64,000 bases of DNA from Gudongella sp964575895 (GTDB taxonomy: Bacteria > Bacillota > Clostridia > Tissierellales > Tissierellaceae), in contig CAZNTE010000001.1 of assembly GCA_964575895.1 (NCBI GenBank), forward strand, positions 113,151 to 177,150, given 5' to 3'. Below the pieces are notes generated by a model, which searched no databases, was not told the DNA's origin, and worked only from the letters and a program-made list of their open reading frames with translations. Of this stretch, positions 1 to 8,633 are shown piece after piece (the first letter of the stretch is position 1; each line of letters starts with the position of its first letter). A program made the position numbers and the translations under genes.

Positions 1-228
1 ATAGGACAATTTTTAATGGGCTTTAATTCAATTGAATTTATAGCCAATAATTTAACTGACCTTTACTTCCAAGATTTTCTATTGATTGATTATCTAGATG
101 TATTAAATAGTATAGATTATAAGGACATAGAAGATAGACTAAAGGAACATTTTGATGAAGAGTATACAACCTTGTCAATTATTTGGCCAAATAATGGCAA
201 TGACTTAAGTAGGGATGGTGATATTTAA
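1..228 (+). CDS. M16-family peptidase-like protein, C-terminal end only
   Basis: The reading frame is open from base 1 to the stop at 226-228, so this is the tail of a gene that begins before the window. The residues FIANNLTDLYFQDF and the ending LSIIWP followed by a short acidic tail resemble the C-terminus of the M16 zinc-protease-like proteins YmfH/YfmH, which Firmicutes encode in pairs and which are tied by annotation to EF-P modification. The catalytic HxxEH motif would lie upstream and cannot be seen, so activity is unknown. The stop overlaps the lgt start (TAATG), which suggests co-transcription and translational coupling. The family call rests on a short stretch and is moderate. Confidence 0.6.
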   Translation: MGQFLMGFNSIEFIANNLTDLYFQDFLLIDYLDVLNSIDYKDIEDRLKEHFDEEYTTLSIIWPNNGNDLSRDGDI

Positions 229-956
229 TGGATCCAGTTGCATTTAAGGTATTTGGATTTGAGGTTAGATGGTATGGTTTATTAATAGCTATAGCAGTAT
301 TAATAGGAACAATTTTAGCATTAAGGGAAGCAAAGAGAAAGGGAATAAAAGAAGAATCCATAATTGACATGTTACTATTTGCAGTACCTGGTGCAATAAT
401 AGGTGCAAGACTGTATTATGTAATATTCATGTGGGATTACTACAGCAAGAACCCTGGGCAGATATTAAATCTTCGAGGTGGAGGATTAGCAATACATGGG
501 GTAATAATTGGTGGTGCTTTGGTTGCATATATCTTCACCAAAGTAAAAAAACTAAATTTCCTTACAGTAGCTGATATAGTTGCCCCAAGCTTAATACTTG
601 GGCAAGCTATTGGTAGATGGGGTAATTTTGCAAATCAAGAAGCCCACGGGGGACCCACGGACCTTCCTTGGGGAATAATGGTGGATGGAGTTAAAGTACA
701 TCCAACCTTCCTCTATGAATCCATATGGAACTTCCTGGTGTTTGGATTTTTACTCTGGTACAGGAGAAAGAAAGCAAAGGCTGATGGTGAAGTGTTTGCA
801 ATGTATTTAGTTCTTTATTCTATAGCCAGATTCCTGATTGAGGGGATGAGAACAGATAGTCTAATGCTTGGATCTATAAGGGTTGCCCAGTTAATAAGTG
901 CAATAATTATAATAGTAGGTATTATCTTTATTAGATACATTAGAAAAAAAGCTTGA
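228..956 (+). CDS. lgt: Prolipoprotein diacylglyceryl transferase
   Basis: Lgt transfers the diacylglyceryl group of phosphatidylglycerol to the lipobox cysteine of prolipoproteins at the cytoplasmic membrane. The 242-residue protein is close to the usual length and is mostly hydrophobic, with several membrane segments. The Lgt signatures are present: GGGLAIHG at residues 84-91 and GRWGNFANQE at 129-138, which is part of the phosphatidylglycerol-binding region. The ATG overlaps the upstream stop by one base, so the start is well fixed. A strong hairpin with a T-run follows the gene and separates it from the mraZ cluster. Confidence 0.96.
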   Translation: MDPVAFKVFGFEVRWYGLLIAIAVLIGTILALREAKRKGIKEESIIDMLLFAVPGAIIGARLYYVIFMWDYYSKNPGQILNLRGGGLAIHGVIIGGALVAYIFTKVKKLNFLTVADIVAPSLILGQAIGRWGNFANQEAHGGPTDLPWGIMVDGVKVHPTFLYESIWNFLVFGFLLWYRRKKAKADGEVFAMYLVLYSIARFLIEGMRTDSLMLGSIRVAQLISAIIIIVGIIFIRYIRKKA

Positions 957-969
957 ATTTAGATATTCC

Positions 970-1004
970 ATAAGCTTAAGGAGAAATCCTTGAGCTTATT
1001 TTTA
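970..1004 (+). terminator. Rho-independent terminator after lgt
   Basis: A 13-bp stem (970-982 with 987-999, one G-T wobble) closes a 4-base loop and is followed by TTTTTA. It ends the transcript carrying lgt. Confidence 0.85.
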
Positions 1005-1085
1005 TGCAATTTTATAGGACTAAAGTCCCTAAATATCACTTTAGCTTGCTAAAAGTGTGGAAGAATTCCTAAGTATGGGGTAAAA

Positions 1086-1121
1086 TATAATTAAAGTGGG
1101 GCGAAGTGGAGGAAAGTGGCA
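1086..1121 (+). promoter_or_regulatory. mraZ promoter -10 and triple MraZ-binding repeats
   Basis: A TATAAT box lies at 1086-1091 (TAAAAT at 1081-1086 is an overlapping alternative). Directly after it are three repeats, TGGGG at 1097-1101, TGGAG at 1107-1111 and TGGCA at 1117-1121, each separated by exactly 5 bases. This matches the TGGNN-N5 array that MraZ is known to bind upstream of its own gene. The array lies between the promoter and the mraZ start at 1148, which fits autorepression. No convincing -35 was seen. Confidence 0.75.
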
Positions 1122-1147
1122 AATATTACTAGAAGGTGGAGAGATAA

Positions 1148-1579
1148 ATGTTTATAGGTGAATATCAACATTCCCTAGATGACAAGGGAAGAATAACAAT
1201 TCCATCTAAATTTAGAGATCCACTGGGTTACGAATTTGTCATGACCAAAGGACTTGATAATTGTTTATTCATCTATCCTAAGAAAGAATGGGAGGTAGTG
1301 GAGAATAAACTTAAAAGTCTTCCACTGACTAACAAGGATGCAAGAGCATTTATAAGATTTTTCTTCTCTGGTGCTACTGAGTGCATGTTGGATAAACAAG
1401 GAAGAGTTGTTATTCCAGGAAACCTTAGAGAACATTCAAAGCTTGACAAAGACGCCGTAATAATAGGCGTATCAACAAGACTGGAAATATGGAGCAAGGA
1501 TGAGTGGGATAGTTACAATGATGATGATAATCTAAGTTATGATAGCATAGCTGAAAAAATGGCTGAATTAGGCATTTAA
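1148..1579 (+). CDS. mraZ: Transcriptional regulator MraZ
   Basis: MraZ is a ring-forming DNA-binding protein that controls the division and cell wall cluster it heads. At 143 residues it has the standard length. Two SpoVT/AbrB-like halves are visible: LDDKGRITIPS near residues 10-20 and LDKQGRVVIPG near 81-91, both with the conserved DxxGR-x-x-IP pattern. Its recognition repeats lie just upstream, between the promoter and the start codon. It is the first gene of a long same-strand run, with rsmH following after 11 bases. Confidence 0.96.
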   Translation: MFIGEYQHSLDDKGRITIPSKFRDPLGYEFVMTKGLDNCLFIYPKKEWEVVENKLKSLPLTNKDARAFIRFFFSGATECMLDKQGRVVIPGNLREHSKLDKDAVIIGVSTRLEIWSKDEWDSYNDDDNLSYDSIAEKMAELGI

Positions 1580-1590
1580 GGAGTGAGAAT

Positions 1591-2523
1591 ATGGAATTCC
1601 ATCACGTATCAGTACTACTTGAGGAAGTACTTGAAGGGTTAAATATAAAAGAAGACGGAATCTATGTTGATGGTACTTTAGGTGGTGCTGGACACTCTCT
1701 GGAAATAGTGAAAAGACTTAAGACTGGAAAACTTATAGGAATAGATCAGGATACAAATGCTCTTGATAAATCAAGAGAAGTTTTAAAGGAACATTTGGAT
1801 AAGGTAATCCTGGTTCACGATAATTATGTAAATATTAAATCAGTACTGGAAGATTTAAATATAGAAAAAGTAGATGGAATTCTATTAGATCTAGGGGTAT
1901 CTTCCCATCAGTTAGATACTGAGGAGAGAGGGTTCTCGCATAATAAGGATGCACCATTGGATATGAGAATGGATTCAAGTAAAAACTTTTCAGCTTGGAA
2001 TGTTGTAAATGAATATTCAGAAGATGAAATCACTAGAATTCTATATGAATATGGTGAAGAAAAGTGGGCAAAAAGAATCTCTCAGTTTATTATTCAAGAA
2101 AGAAATGTTAAACCAATAGACACAACCTTTGAATTGGTAAGTGTAATTAAGAAGGCAATACCAAAGAAAGTTAGAATGGAAGGACACCATCCAGCTAAAA
2201 AGACATTCCAAGCAATAAGAATAGAAGTAAATGGGGAATTGGATGTCCTAAAAGCTGCCATAAAGGATATGGTTGAAGTGCTGAATCCAAATGGAAGATT
2301 GGCCATTATAACCTTTCACTCTCTGGAAGATAGAATTGTAAAAGAAGAGTTTAAAGATTTGTTTAAAGACTGCATATGTCCGCCAGAAATGCCTCAATGT
2401 ATATGTGATAAAAGAAGAGAAATCAATATACTAACAAGAAAACCCATAGTTCCATCTAAGAGGGAACTAGAGAGTAATCCAAGGTCGAGATCATCAAAAC
2501 TGAGAGTAGCTGAGAAGATATAG
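1591..2523 (+). CDS. rsmH: 16S rRNA (cytosine1402-N4)-methyltransferase RsmH
   Basis: RsmH methylates N4 of C1402 in the decoding centre of 16S rRNA using S-adenosylmethionine. The protein has 310 residues, as expected. It starts with MEFHHVSVLL, and the SAM-binding motif VDGTLGGAGHS lies at residues 26-36; further family motifs are LDLGVSSHQLD and AIITFHSLEDR. An AAGGAGTG ribosome site precedes the ATG. It sits in its standard place between mraZ and ftsL. Confidence 0.97.
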   Translation: MEFHHVSVLLEEVLEGLNIKEDGIYVDGTLGGAGHSLEIVKRLKTGKLIGIDQDTNALDKSREVLKEHLDKVILVHDNYVNIKSVLEDLNIEKVDGILLDLGVSSHQLDTEERGFSHNKDAPLDMRMDSSKNFSAWNVVNEYSEDEITRILYEYGEEKWAKRISQFIIQERNVKPIDTTFELVSVIKKAIPKKVRMEGHHPAKKTFQAIRIEVNGELDVLKAAIKDMVEVLNPNGRLAIITFHSLEDRIVKEEFKDLFKDCICPPEMPQCICDKRREINILTRKPIVPSKRELESNPRSRSSKLRVAEKI

Positions 2524-2550
2524 TAGAGAAAATCGTAAGGAGGCTATACT

Positions 2551-2997
2551 ATGTTAGCTGAGAAGATTATGTATGATCAGTATCCAGAATACATAGAACC
2601 ACAAAAAGCTGAAAAAGCCAAAAAAGTGGTTAAAAAGAAGGCATCTGCTCTTAATAAGCATATGTATATTACCCTTGCAATTTTATTATTAATTACTTCT
2701 TTATTTATACTACAAGGATATGCTAAAATAACTTCAGTGAGACTTGAAATAACTAAATTGGAAAATAACAAGATACAACTTGAAAAAGTAAGAAACGATC
2801 TTTCAGGTAACCTTGAAGGATTAAAAAATACAGCTCTTATAAGTGAGGAAGCAATAAAGACCCTTGGAATGGTTTACCCAGAAGAAGGTCAAGTAGTTTA
2901 TCTTACTGTTGATGATACAGTTTATAGTCAAGAATACAAGGTATCCTTTCAAGACAGAGTTAAAAGTGTTATAAGCGTATTTTCCAGCTTGTTCTAG
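2551..2997 (+). CDS. ftsL: FtsL-like cell division protein
   Basis: The 148-residue protein has a basic lysine-rich cytoplasmic N-terminus, one membrane segment near residues 39-56 and an extracytoplasmic coiled-coil-like stretch. This is the FtsL/DivIC type topology, a component of the FtsQ-FtsL-FtsB complex that activates septal peptidoglycan synthesis. Primary sequence is poorly conserved in this family, so the call rests on topology, size and position between rsmH and the class B penicillin-binding protein. Confidence 0.75.
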   Translation: MLAEKIMYDQYPEYIEPQKAEKAKKVVKKKASALNKHMYITLAILLLITSLFILQGYAKITSVRLEITKLENNKIQLEKVRNDLSGNLEGLKNTALISEEAIKTLGMVYPEEGQVVYLTVDDTVYSQEYKVSFQDRVKSVISVFSSLF

Positions 2998-3008
2998 GAG
3001 GAATAGCA

Positions 3009-5027
3009 TTGAAAAAAATAACGAAATCTACAAGAAGACGATTAAAGTTTACTTTGTTTATAGTAACTTTAATCGTGTTTTTTTTAACTTATAGACTTAT
3101 AAAAATTCAAATTGTCGATGCGGAAAAACTAAAAACTGGCGCTCTTCAACAATGGACCAAGTCTATAGACATAAAAACTGACAGAGGAATAATCTATGAT
3201 ACAAAAGGTAGAAAGTTGGCTGTTAATGTTACAGCTTTTACCCTATGGGCGACACCTTCTGAAATCAAGGATCCAGAAGAAGTTGCAAGGGAATTGTCAT
3301 CAGTACTGGATATGAGTTATGATGACATCTATGCAAAACTGATTAAGGATGTACATGTGGAAAAAATTCAACAATGGATAACAAGAGAAGTTGCTGATAC
3401 TATTCGAGAAAAGAATTTAAGAGGAATATCAATAGTTGATGATAACAAAAGATTTTATCCTTTTGGCAGCTTTGCTGCTTATATATTGGGATTCACAGAT
3501 ATTGATAATAATGGCTTATATGGGATAGAAAAATCCTATGACAAATACTTAACTGGGATACCTGGAACTTGGGTTAAGGCTACAGATGCTGCAAATAGAC
3601 AATTGCCATATGATGGAGAAAAGGTTTTTGAACCTGATAATGGAAAATCTGTTGTGTTGTCAGTAGATGAAACAATTCAGTACTTTGCAGAGGTTGCAGC
3701 TACTGAAGCCCTAATCAATAATAATGCTAAGTCAGTTTCTATTATTGTTATGGATCCACATACAGGGGACATCCTAGCATTGGCTAATAAACCTGACTAT
3801 AATCCAAACACTCCCAGGGAGTCCCTTGACCCTGAGACAAATAATCTTTGGTCACAATTAACACAGGAAGAAAGACAAAACAGATGGTTTGAAATGTGGA
3901 GAAATTATGCCATAAATGATATCTACGAACCTGGTTCAACTTTTAAAATAATAACTGCTGCTGCAACACTAGAGGAAGCAACTTCGAATCTTAATTCCAC
4001 CTATTATTGTGATGGGTATATTAGGGATATTAAGGGAGTTGTATTGAGATGTGCCAGTTGGTATGATCCCCATGAGCATCAAGATTTTTCTGAAGCCTTT
4101 GCTAACTCATGTAATGTTGCCTTTGTTAATATGGCAAGAGAACTGGGAAGGGACAAATTATATGAGTATATAAAAGCATTTGGCTTTGGCGAACTTACTG
4201 GAGTTGACCTACCTGGAGAACAAAAGGGGATTATTCCTGTTAGTTCCCAAAACATAAGAGAGGTTAACCTAGCAACCTTGTCCTATGGACATGGGATTGC
4301 TGTAACCCCAATTCAAATGATAAATGCAATTTCTGTCACAGCTAATGGAGGAAAGCTAATGACTCCTAGGTTTGTGAAAAGTATATTAGATGAAAATGAT
4401 AGAATTATTGAGAATTTTCCTCCAGAGGTTAAAAGACAGGTTATATCTGAAACCACAGCCAAAGAGTTATTGGGAATGCTTGAAAAAACAGTTATTGAGG
4501 GAACTGGTAGAAAAGCTTATGTACCAGGATATAGAGTAGGTGGAAAGACTGGAACTGCACAAAAAATAATCGATGGTAGATATGTACCTAATAAATATAT
4601 TTCATCATTTGGAGGAGTTGCTCCAGTTGATGATCCTAAGATAAGTGTATTGGTTATTGTAGATGAACCAACGGGTATTTATTATGGAGGTACAGTTGCA
4701 GGACCATATGCTCAGATGGTTATTGAGAATACCTTAAATTACTTGGAGGTTCCTAGAGTATATACAGAGGAAGAGCTGGAAAATATAAGCGAAGTGGTTA
4801 TTGTACCAGATGTAAGTGGATTAAAAATCCCTCAGGCGGGAGAGGAAATAACTGCCTTAGGACTTAAATATACAACTGAGTATGAGATATTCACAAATGA
4901 GTCCATAGTACTTGATCAATATCCTCTTGCTGGAAGTGAAGTGACAAAGGGATCAATTATAGATTTGTACTTGGATTATGGAGAAAGCAATCCAAACTTA
5001 AGTACTGAAACTGAAGAGGAAAATTAA
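3009..5027 (+). CDS. Class B penicillin-binding protein with PASTA domain (FtsI/SpoVD type)
   Basis: This is a septal or sporulation transpeptidase that cross-links peptidoglycan. The order is an N-terminal membrane anchor (about residues 13-28), a PBP dimerisation domain, a transpeptidase domain and one C-terminal PASTA domain (about 595-660). The active-site motifs are intact: STFK with nucleophile Ser310, SCN at 367-369 and KTG at 513-515. The start is a TTG at 3009 with AGGAGG shortly upstream. Clostridia often have a division PBP2 and a sporulation SpoVD with this architecture. Only one copy is here, and the neighbouring genes do not separate the two roles. murE and murF, the usual next genes, are missing. 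Confidence 0.9.
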   Translation: MKKITKSTRRRLKFTLFIVTLIVFFLTYRLIKIQIVDAEKLKTGALQQWTKSIDIKTDRGIIYDTKGRKLAVNVTAFTLWATPSEIKDPEEVARELSSVLDMSYDDIYAKLIKDVHVEKIQQWITREVADTIREKNLRGISIVDDNKRFYPFGSFAAYILGFTDIDNNGLYGIEKSYDKYLTGIPGTWVKATDAANRQLPYDGEKVFEPDNGKSVVLSVDETIQYFAEVAATEALINNNAKSVSIIVMDPHTGDILALANKPDYNPNTPRESLDPETNNLWSQLTQEERQNRWFEMWRNYAINDIYEPGSTFKIITAAATLEEATSNLNSTYYCDGYIRDIKGVVLRCASWYDPHEHQDFSEAFANSCNVAFVNMARELGRDKLYEYIKAFGFGELTGVDLPGEQKGIIPVSSQNIREVNLATLSYGHGIAVTPIQMINAISVTANGGKLMTPRFVKSILDENDRIIENFPPEVKRQVISETTAKELLGMLEKTVIEGTGRKAYVPGYRVGGKTGTAQKIIDGRYVPNKYISSFGGVAPVDDPKISVLVIVDEPTGIYYGGTVAGPYAQMVIENTLNYLEVPRVYTEEELENISEVVIVPDVSGLKIPQAGEEITALGLKYTTEYEIFTNESIVLDQYPLAGSEVTKGSIIDLYLDYGESNPNLSTETEEEN

Positions 5028-5028
5028 T

Positions 5029-5060
5029 AATAAGGCAACTTTTAGGGTTGCCTTATTAAG
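5029..5060 (+). terminator. Terminator-like hairpin after the PBP gene
   Basis: A perfect 11-bp stem (5029-5039 with 5047-5057) with a 7-base loop starts right after the stop codon. The T-tract is imperfect. It probably terminates or attenuates the mraZ-PBP transcript before mraY. Confidence 0.6.
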
Positions 5061-5100
5061 ATTATTTTAAACTCTACTGGTAAATACATCTAAACTCTAC

Positions 5101-5106
5101 TATAAT
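5101..5106 (+). promoter_or_regulatory. Candidate mraY promoter (-10 TATAAT)
   Basis: TATAAT at 5101-5106 lies 47 bases before the mraY ATG and after the hairpin ending the PBP gene. The sequence AAACTCTACT occurs twice, at 5069-5078 and 5092-5101, with the second copy running into the -10. The -35 region is weak, which would fit an activated promoter. Confidence 0.45.
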
Positions 5107-5152
5107 AGGAATGATATGGAGTTTAATTTAAACTTTTGAGAGGAGATAGTTT

Positions 5153-6112
5153 ATGACATTTGTAACACCCCCATTACTTGCCTTAATCGTTGGTTTTGCA
5201 GGTAGTGCTTTATTGGGTCCAAGGATAATTCCTTTATTAAGAAAACTAAAAATTGGACAAAGTATAAGAGAAGATGGTCCAGCATCTCATTTATCAAAAT
5301 CTGGAACACCCACCATGGGAGGAATAATATTCATTGCAGGATTCTTAATATCTTTGCTTGTAAGTGGAACAATTAATTCAAGGATAATGGTTGTTGTAAT
5401 ATCAACTTTAGGATTTGGTTTGGTTGGATATTTAGATGATTATATAAAAGTAGTTAAGAAGAGAAATTTAGGCTTAAGAGCATACCAAAAAATATTAGGT
5501 CAAGCTGCAGTAACGGCATTTTTGGTATTTTACTATATGAATTATATTCATACAGATTCACATATAATTTTACCCTTTATAAAAATGGGATTTGATTTTG
5601 GAATTTTAACCATACCATTTTTGGTATTTGTAATAGTTGGAACTGTTAATGCAGTAAATTTAACTGATGGATTGGATGGATTGGCAACTGGTTTATCCAT
5701 AATAGTCTTTTCTGCTTTTTCCTACATAATTTATCAGGCAGGATATGTTGATTTATCAGCAGCAGCCTTGGGATTTGTAGGAGCCTTGGGAGGATTCTTG
5801 ATTTATAACTATAATCCTGCAAGGATTTTCATGGGAGATACAGGGTCTCTAGCCTTGGGTGGTGCTCTTTCAGCTTTTGCAGTAATTTCTGGAACACCTT
5901 TATTTATACCAATAATAGGGGGCATATTCTTTGCAGAAACTTTATCTGTAATAATACAAGTTGGATATTTCAAGTTAACCAAAAAGAGATTCTTCAGGAT
6001 GGCTCCACTGCATCATCATTATGAACAAAAAGGTTGGAGAGAGATAAAGGTTGTATATGTTTTCTGGGGAGTAACCTTGCTTTTAGCCCTTGTTGGGATA
6101 CTAGCCTACTAA
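5153..6112 (+). CDS. mraY: Phospho-N-acetylmuramoyl-pentapeptide transferase
   Basis: MraY joins UDP-MurNAc-pentapeptide to undecaprenyl phosphate to make lipid I. The 319-residue polytopic protein carries the family signatures GTVNAVNLTDGLDGLATG (catalytic Asp region), FMGDTGSLALGG and PLHHHYEQKGW near the C-terminus. The ATG has a GAGAGGAG ribosome site. It is normally preceded by murF; here it follows the PBP gene directly. Confidence 0.97.
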   Translation: MTFVTPPLLALIVGFAGSALLGPRIIPLLRKLKIGQSIREDGPASHLSKSGTPTMGGIIFIAGFLISLLVSGTINSRIMVVVISTLGFGLVGYLDDYIKVVKKRNLGLRAYQKILGQAAVTAFLVFYYMNYIHTDSHIILPFIKMGFDFGILTIPFLVFVIVGTVNAVNLTDGLDGLATGLSIIVFSAFSYIIYQAGYVDLSAAALGFVGALGGFLIYNYNPARIFMGDTGSLALGGALSAFAVISGTPLFIPIIGGIFFAETLSVIIQVGYFKLTKKRFFRMAPLHHHYEQKGWREIKVVYVFWGVTLLLALVGILAY

Positions 6113-6127
6113 TGGGATGTGAGAAAA

Positions 6128-7480
6128 ATGGATATTAAGGATAAAAAAATATTGGTATTTGGTCTTGGACTAACGGGAATATCAGCTCTTGTAGCCTTAA
6201 GGGATTCCTGGGATAATACTTGGGTTTACAATGATGGTTCAGTTGAAGATGTCAAGGCTAAGTTAAGTGAAAACAGGATCACGGGAGTGAGGATTCTAGA
6301 TGAGTTTAAAGATCTAAATAGGATTGATCTTATAATAAAGAGCCCAGGGATTAAACCCAACCATCCTCTTTTAATTAAAGCCATGGAATACTCTATTCCC
6401 GTTATAAGTGATATTGAGTTTGGTTTTAATATCTTAAATAAAAATAAGTTTTACTGTATAACTGGTACCAACGGCAAGACAACATCCACAGTACTTGCCA
6501 ATAATATATTTAAAAGGTGGGATAGTAATACTCACATGGCGGGTAATGTAGGGGTTGGTTTACTGGGTGAAATTAGTAAGGCAAGTGATGATGATATATT
6601 TCTACTTGAACTGAGTAGTTTTCAACTTGAGCATACTATTAAATTCAAACCCAAAGGTGCCTTGATCCTAAATATATCTCCAGATCACATTGACTGGCAT
6701 GGCAGCTTGGAAAACTACATTAAATCTAAGTATAAAATATTCAAAAATCAAGATAAAGACGATTATTTAGTTTTGAATTACGATGATGATAATTTAAGAA
6801 GTCTTAAGGGACAAACTAAGACCAATGAAATATTCTTCAGTCAAAATGAGATTTTAGAGAAGGGTATTTTCCTAAAGGATAGGATAATTGTATATAAGGA
6901 TGAAAACAAAAAAGTGGACATCTTAAATATTGACAACATTAGATTACCTGGAAAACATAATTTAGAAAACATTATGGGTGTTATAGGTTTATCTTTAACA
7001 GCAGGAGTTCCCCTTGAAATAATAAGAGATGAAATATCAAAGTTTCAAGGAGTGGAACATAGAATTGAGTTTGTAAAAAGTATCAGAGGTGTGAACTATT
7101 ACAATGACTCAAAGGGAACCAACATTGAATCAACTCTTAAAGCCATTGAAGCCCTGGAAAAACCTTTAATATTAATTGCTGGAGGATATGACAAGGGATC
7201 AAGTTTTGAAGAACTAATAATAGAGTTTAATAAAAAGGGCAAAGCATTAATAGTATTTGGAGCAACTAAGGATAAGTTCGTGGAAGCTGCCAAGAAAGTG
7301 AGCTTTTTAAAAATTCATGTTGTCAATAATCTAGATGAAGCAGTTAATTTAAGTTACTTAATGGCAGAGGATAAGGATACGGTACTCTTATCTCCAGCCT
7401 GTGCAAGTTGGGATATGTATACTAATTTTGAACAAAGAGGAAATCATTTTAAGGAATTGGTATCAAAACTATCGGAGTGA
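6128..7480 (+). CDS. murD: UDP-N-acetylmuramoylalanine--D-glutamate ligase
   Basis: MurD adds D-glutamate to UDP-MurNAc-L-alanine in the cytoplasm using ATP. The three-domain Mur ligase pattern is clear: an N-terminal Rossmann-like segment with GLGLTG, the ATP loop TGTNGKTT at about residues 112-119, and the C-terminal domain with NDSKGTN and LLSPACASWDMY, which is typical of MurD. I prefer the ATG at 6128 (MDIKDKKI); an in-frame GTG at 6119 is possible but too close to a ribosome site. The length of 450 residues is normal. Confidence 0.95.
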   Translation: MDIKDKKILVFGLGLTGISALVALRDSWDNTWVYNDGSVEDVKAKLSENRITGVRILDEFKDLNRIDLIIKSPGIKPNHPLLIKAMEYSIPVISDIEFGFNILNKNKFYCITGTNGKTTSTVLANNIFKRWDSNTHMAGNVGVGLLGEISKASDDDIFLLELSSFQLEHTIKFKPKGALILNISPDHIDWHGSLENYIKSKYKIFKNQDKDDYLVLNYDDDNLRSLKGQTKTNEIFFSQNEILEKGIFLKDRIIVYKDENKKVDILNIDNIRLPGKHNLENIMGVIGLSLTAGVPLEIIRDEISKFQGVEHRIEFVKSIRGVNYYNDSKGTNIESTLKAIEALEKPLILIAGGYDKGSSFEELIIEFNKKGKALIVFGATKDKFVEAAKKVSFLKIHVVNNLDEAVNLSYLMAEDKDTVLLSPACASWDMYTNFEQRGNHFKELVSKLSE

Positions 7481-7484
7481 TCTT

Positions 7485-8633
7485 ATGAAAGCAAAAAGGA
7501 AGGTTAAGAAAAATGAACCTGATTTTCTAATATTAATAGCCACCACAGCACTGGTTTTTATAGGGATAATCATGGTATATTCTGCCAGTTGGCCTGAGGG
7601 AATGGTTAGGTTTTCCAATGGTGGTCACTATGCAAATAGGCATATATTTTGGGCTATAGTTGGTTTTTCAGGCATGATAGTAATGATGAATATAGACTAT
7701 AAGGTATGGAAGAGATTTGCACCATACATATATATTCTTGCAATAATACTTGGATTGTTGATATTTAGTCCAATGGGTTTGGAATTAAAGGGAGCAAGTA
7801 GATGGATAAACCTTGGATTTACAACATTTATGCCATCTGATGCAATTAAACTTGGAAGTATAATTTTCTTTGCCAGTTTCTTAGCAAACAAAAAAGATAA
7901 GGTGAGAAACTTACTTAATGGAGCCTTACCTGCATTTTTCTATATTGGTCTATCTTCTGCTTTAATATACCTACAAAAAGACCTGGGAACAATGATCGTT
8001 ATGGCTGGTACTATGATAGCCATGTTCTTTGTTTCAGGCATGCATTTGTCTTTAATAGCAGGAATTGGAGCATTTGGTTATTTTTTCTTTCAGTATGCAA
8101 TTAATTCTGAGGGAAATGAGTATAGGTTAAGGAGAGTATTAATATTTCAGGACCCCTTTCAAGATAAGTTAGGAGATGGCTGGCAATTGGTACAGTCTCT
8201 ATATGCTCTTGGATCTGGAGGAGTTTTAGGTGTTGGCCTTGGACAAAGTAGGCAGAAGTTCTTCTATATTCCAGAATCATACAATGACTTTATATTCTCA
8301 ATTATTGGTGAAGAGCTGGGACTAATTGGAGCTTTGTTTATTCTATTATTATATACTATACTTATTTATAGGGGAGTTATGACTGCCTTAAATGCAAAAG
8401 ATCTCTTTGGGAGTTATCTGGCAACAGGTATTACTGCCCTTATAACAATACAGTCATTTGTCAACATTGCAGTAATTACATCAAGTATACCTGCAACGGG
8501 AATTACACTACCACTTATAAGTTTTGGAGGTACATCATTAGTATTTGTAATGGCTGGAATAGGGATTCTCTTAAACATATCAAGACATGGAATTAGAAAG
8601 GAACGGAGTGTTCAAGATGAAAGTAATAGTTAG
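7485..8633 (+). CDS. ftsW: FtsW/SpoVE-type peptidoglycan polymerase
   Basis: This SEDS-family glycosyltransferase polymerises lipid II and works with a class B PBP at the septum. About ten membrane segments are visible in 382 residues. Family features include the ERxxxF-like stretch around RRVLIFQDPFQDKLGDGWQ, the loop LGVGLGQSRQKFFYIPESYNDFIFS cut here into LGVGLGQSRQKF and PESYNDFIFS, and GITLPLISFGGTS near the end. The ATG at 7485 (MKAKRKV) has a GGAGTG site; a longer frame from 7401 overlaps murD and is not used. In spore formers the same family member is called SpoVE, and sequence alone does not separate the roles. Confidence 0.93.
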   Translation: MKAKRKVKKNEPDFLILIATTALVFIGIIMVYSASWPEGMVRFSNGGHYANRHIFWAIVGFSGMIVMMNIDYKVWKRFAPYIYILAIILGLLIFSPMGLELKGASRWINLGFTTFMPSDAIKLGSIIFFASFLANKKDKVRNLLNGALPAFFYIGLSSALIYLQKDLGTMIVMAGTMIAMFFVSGMHLSLIAGIGAFGYFFFQYAINSEGNEYRLRRVLIFQDPFQDKLGDGWQLVQSLYALGSGGVLGVGLGQSRQKFFYIPESYNDFIFSIIGEELGLIGALFILLLYTILIYRGVMTALNAKDLFGSYLATGITALITIQSFVNIAVITSSIPATGITLPLISFGGTSLVFVMAGIGILLNISRHGIRKERSVQDESNS

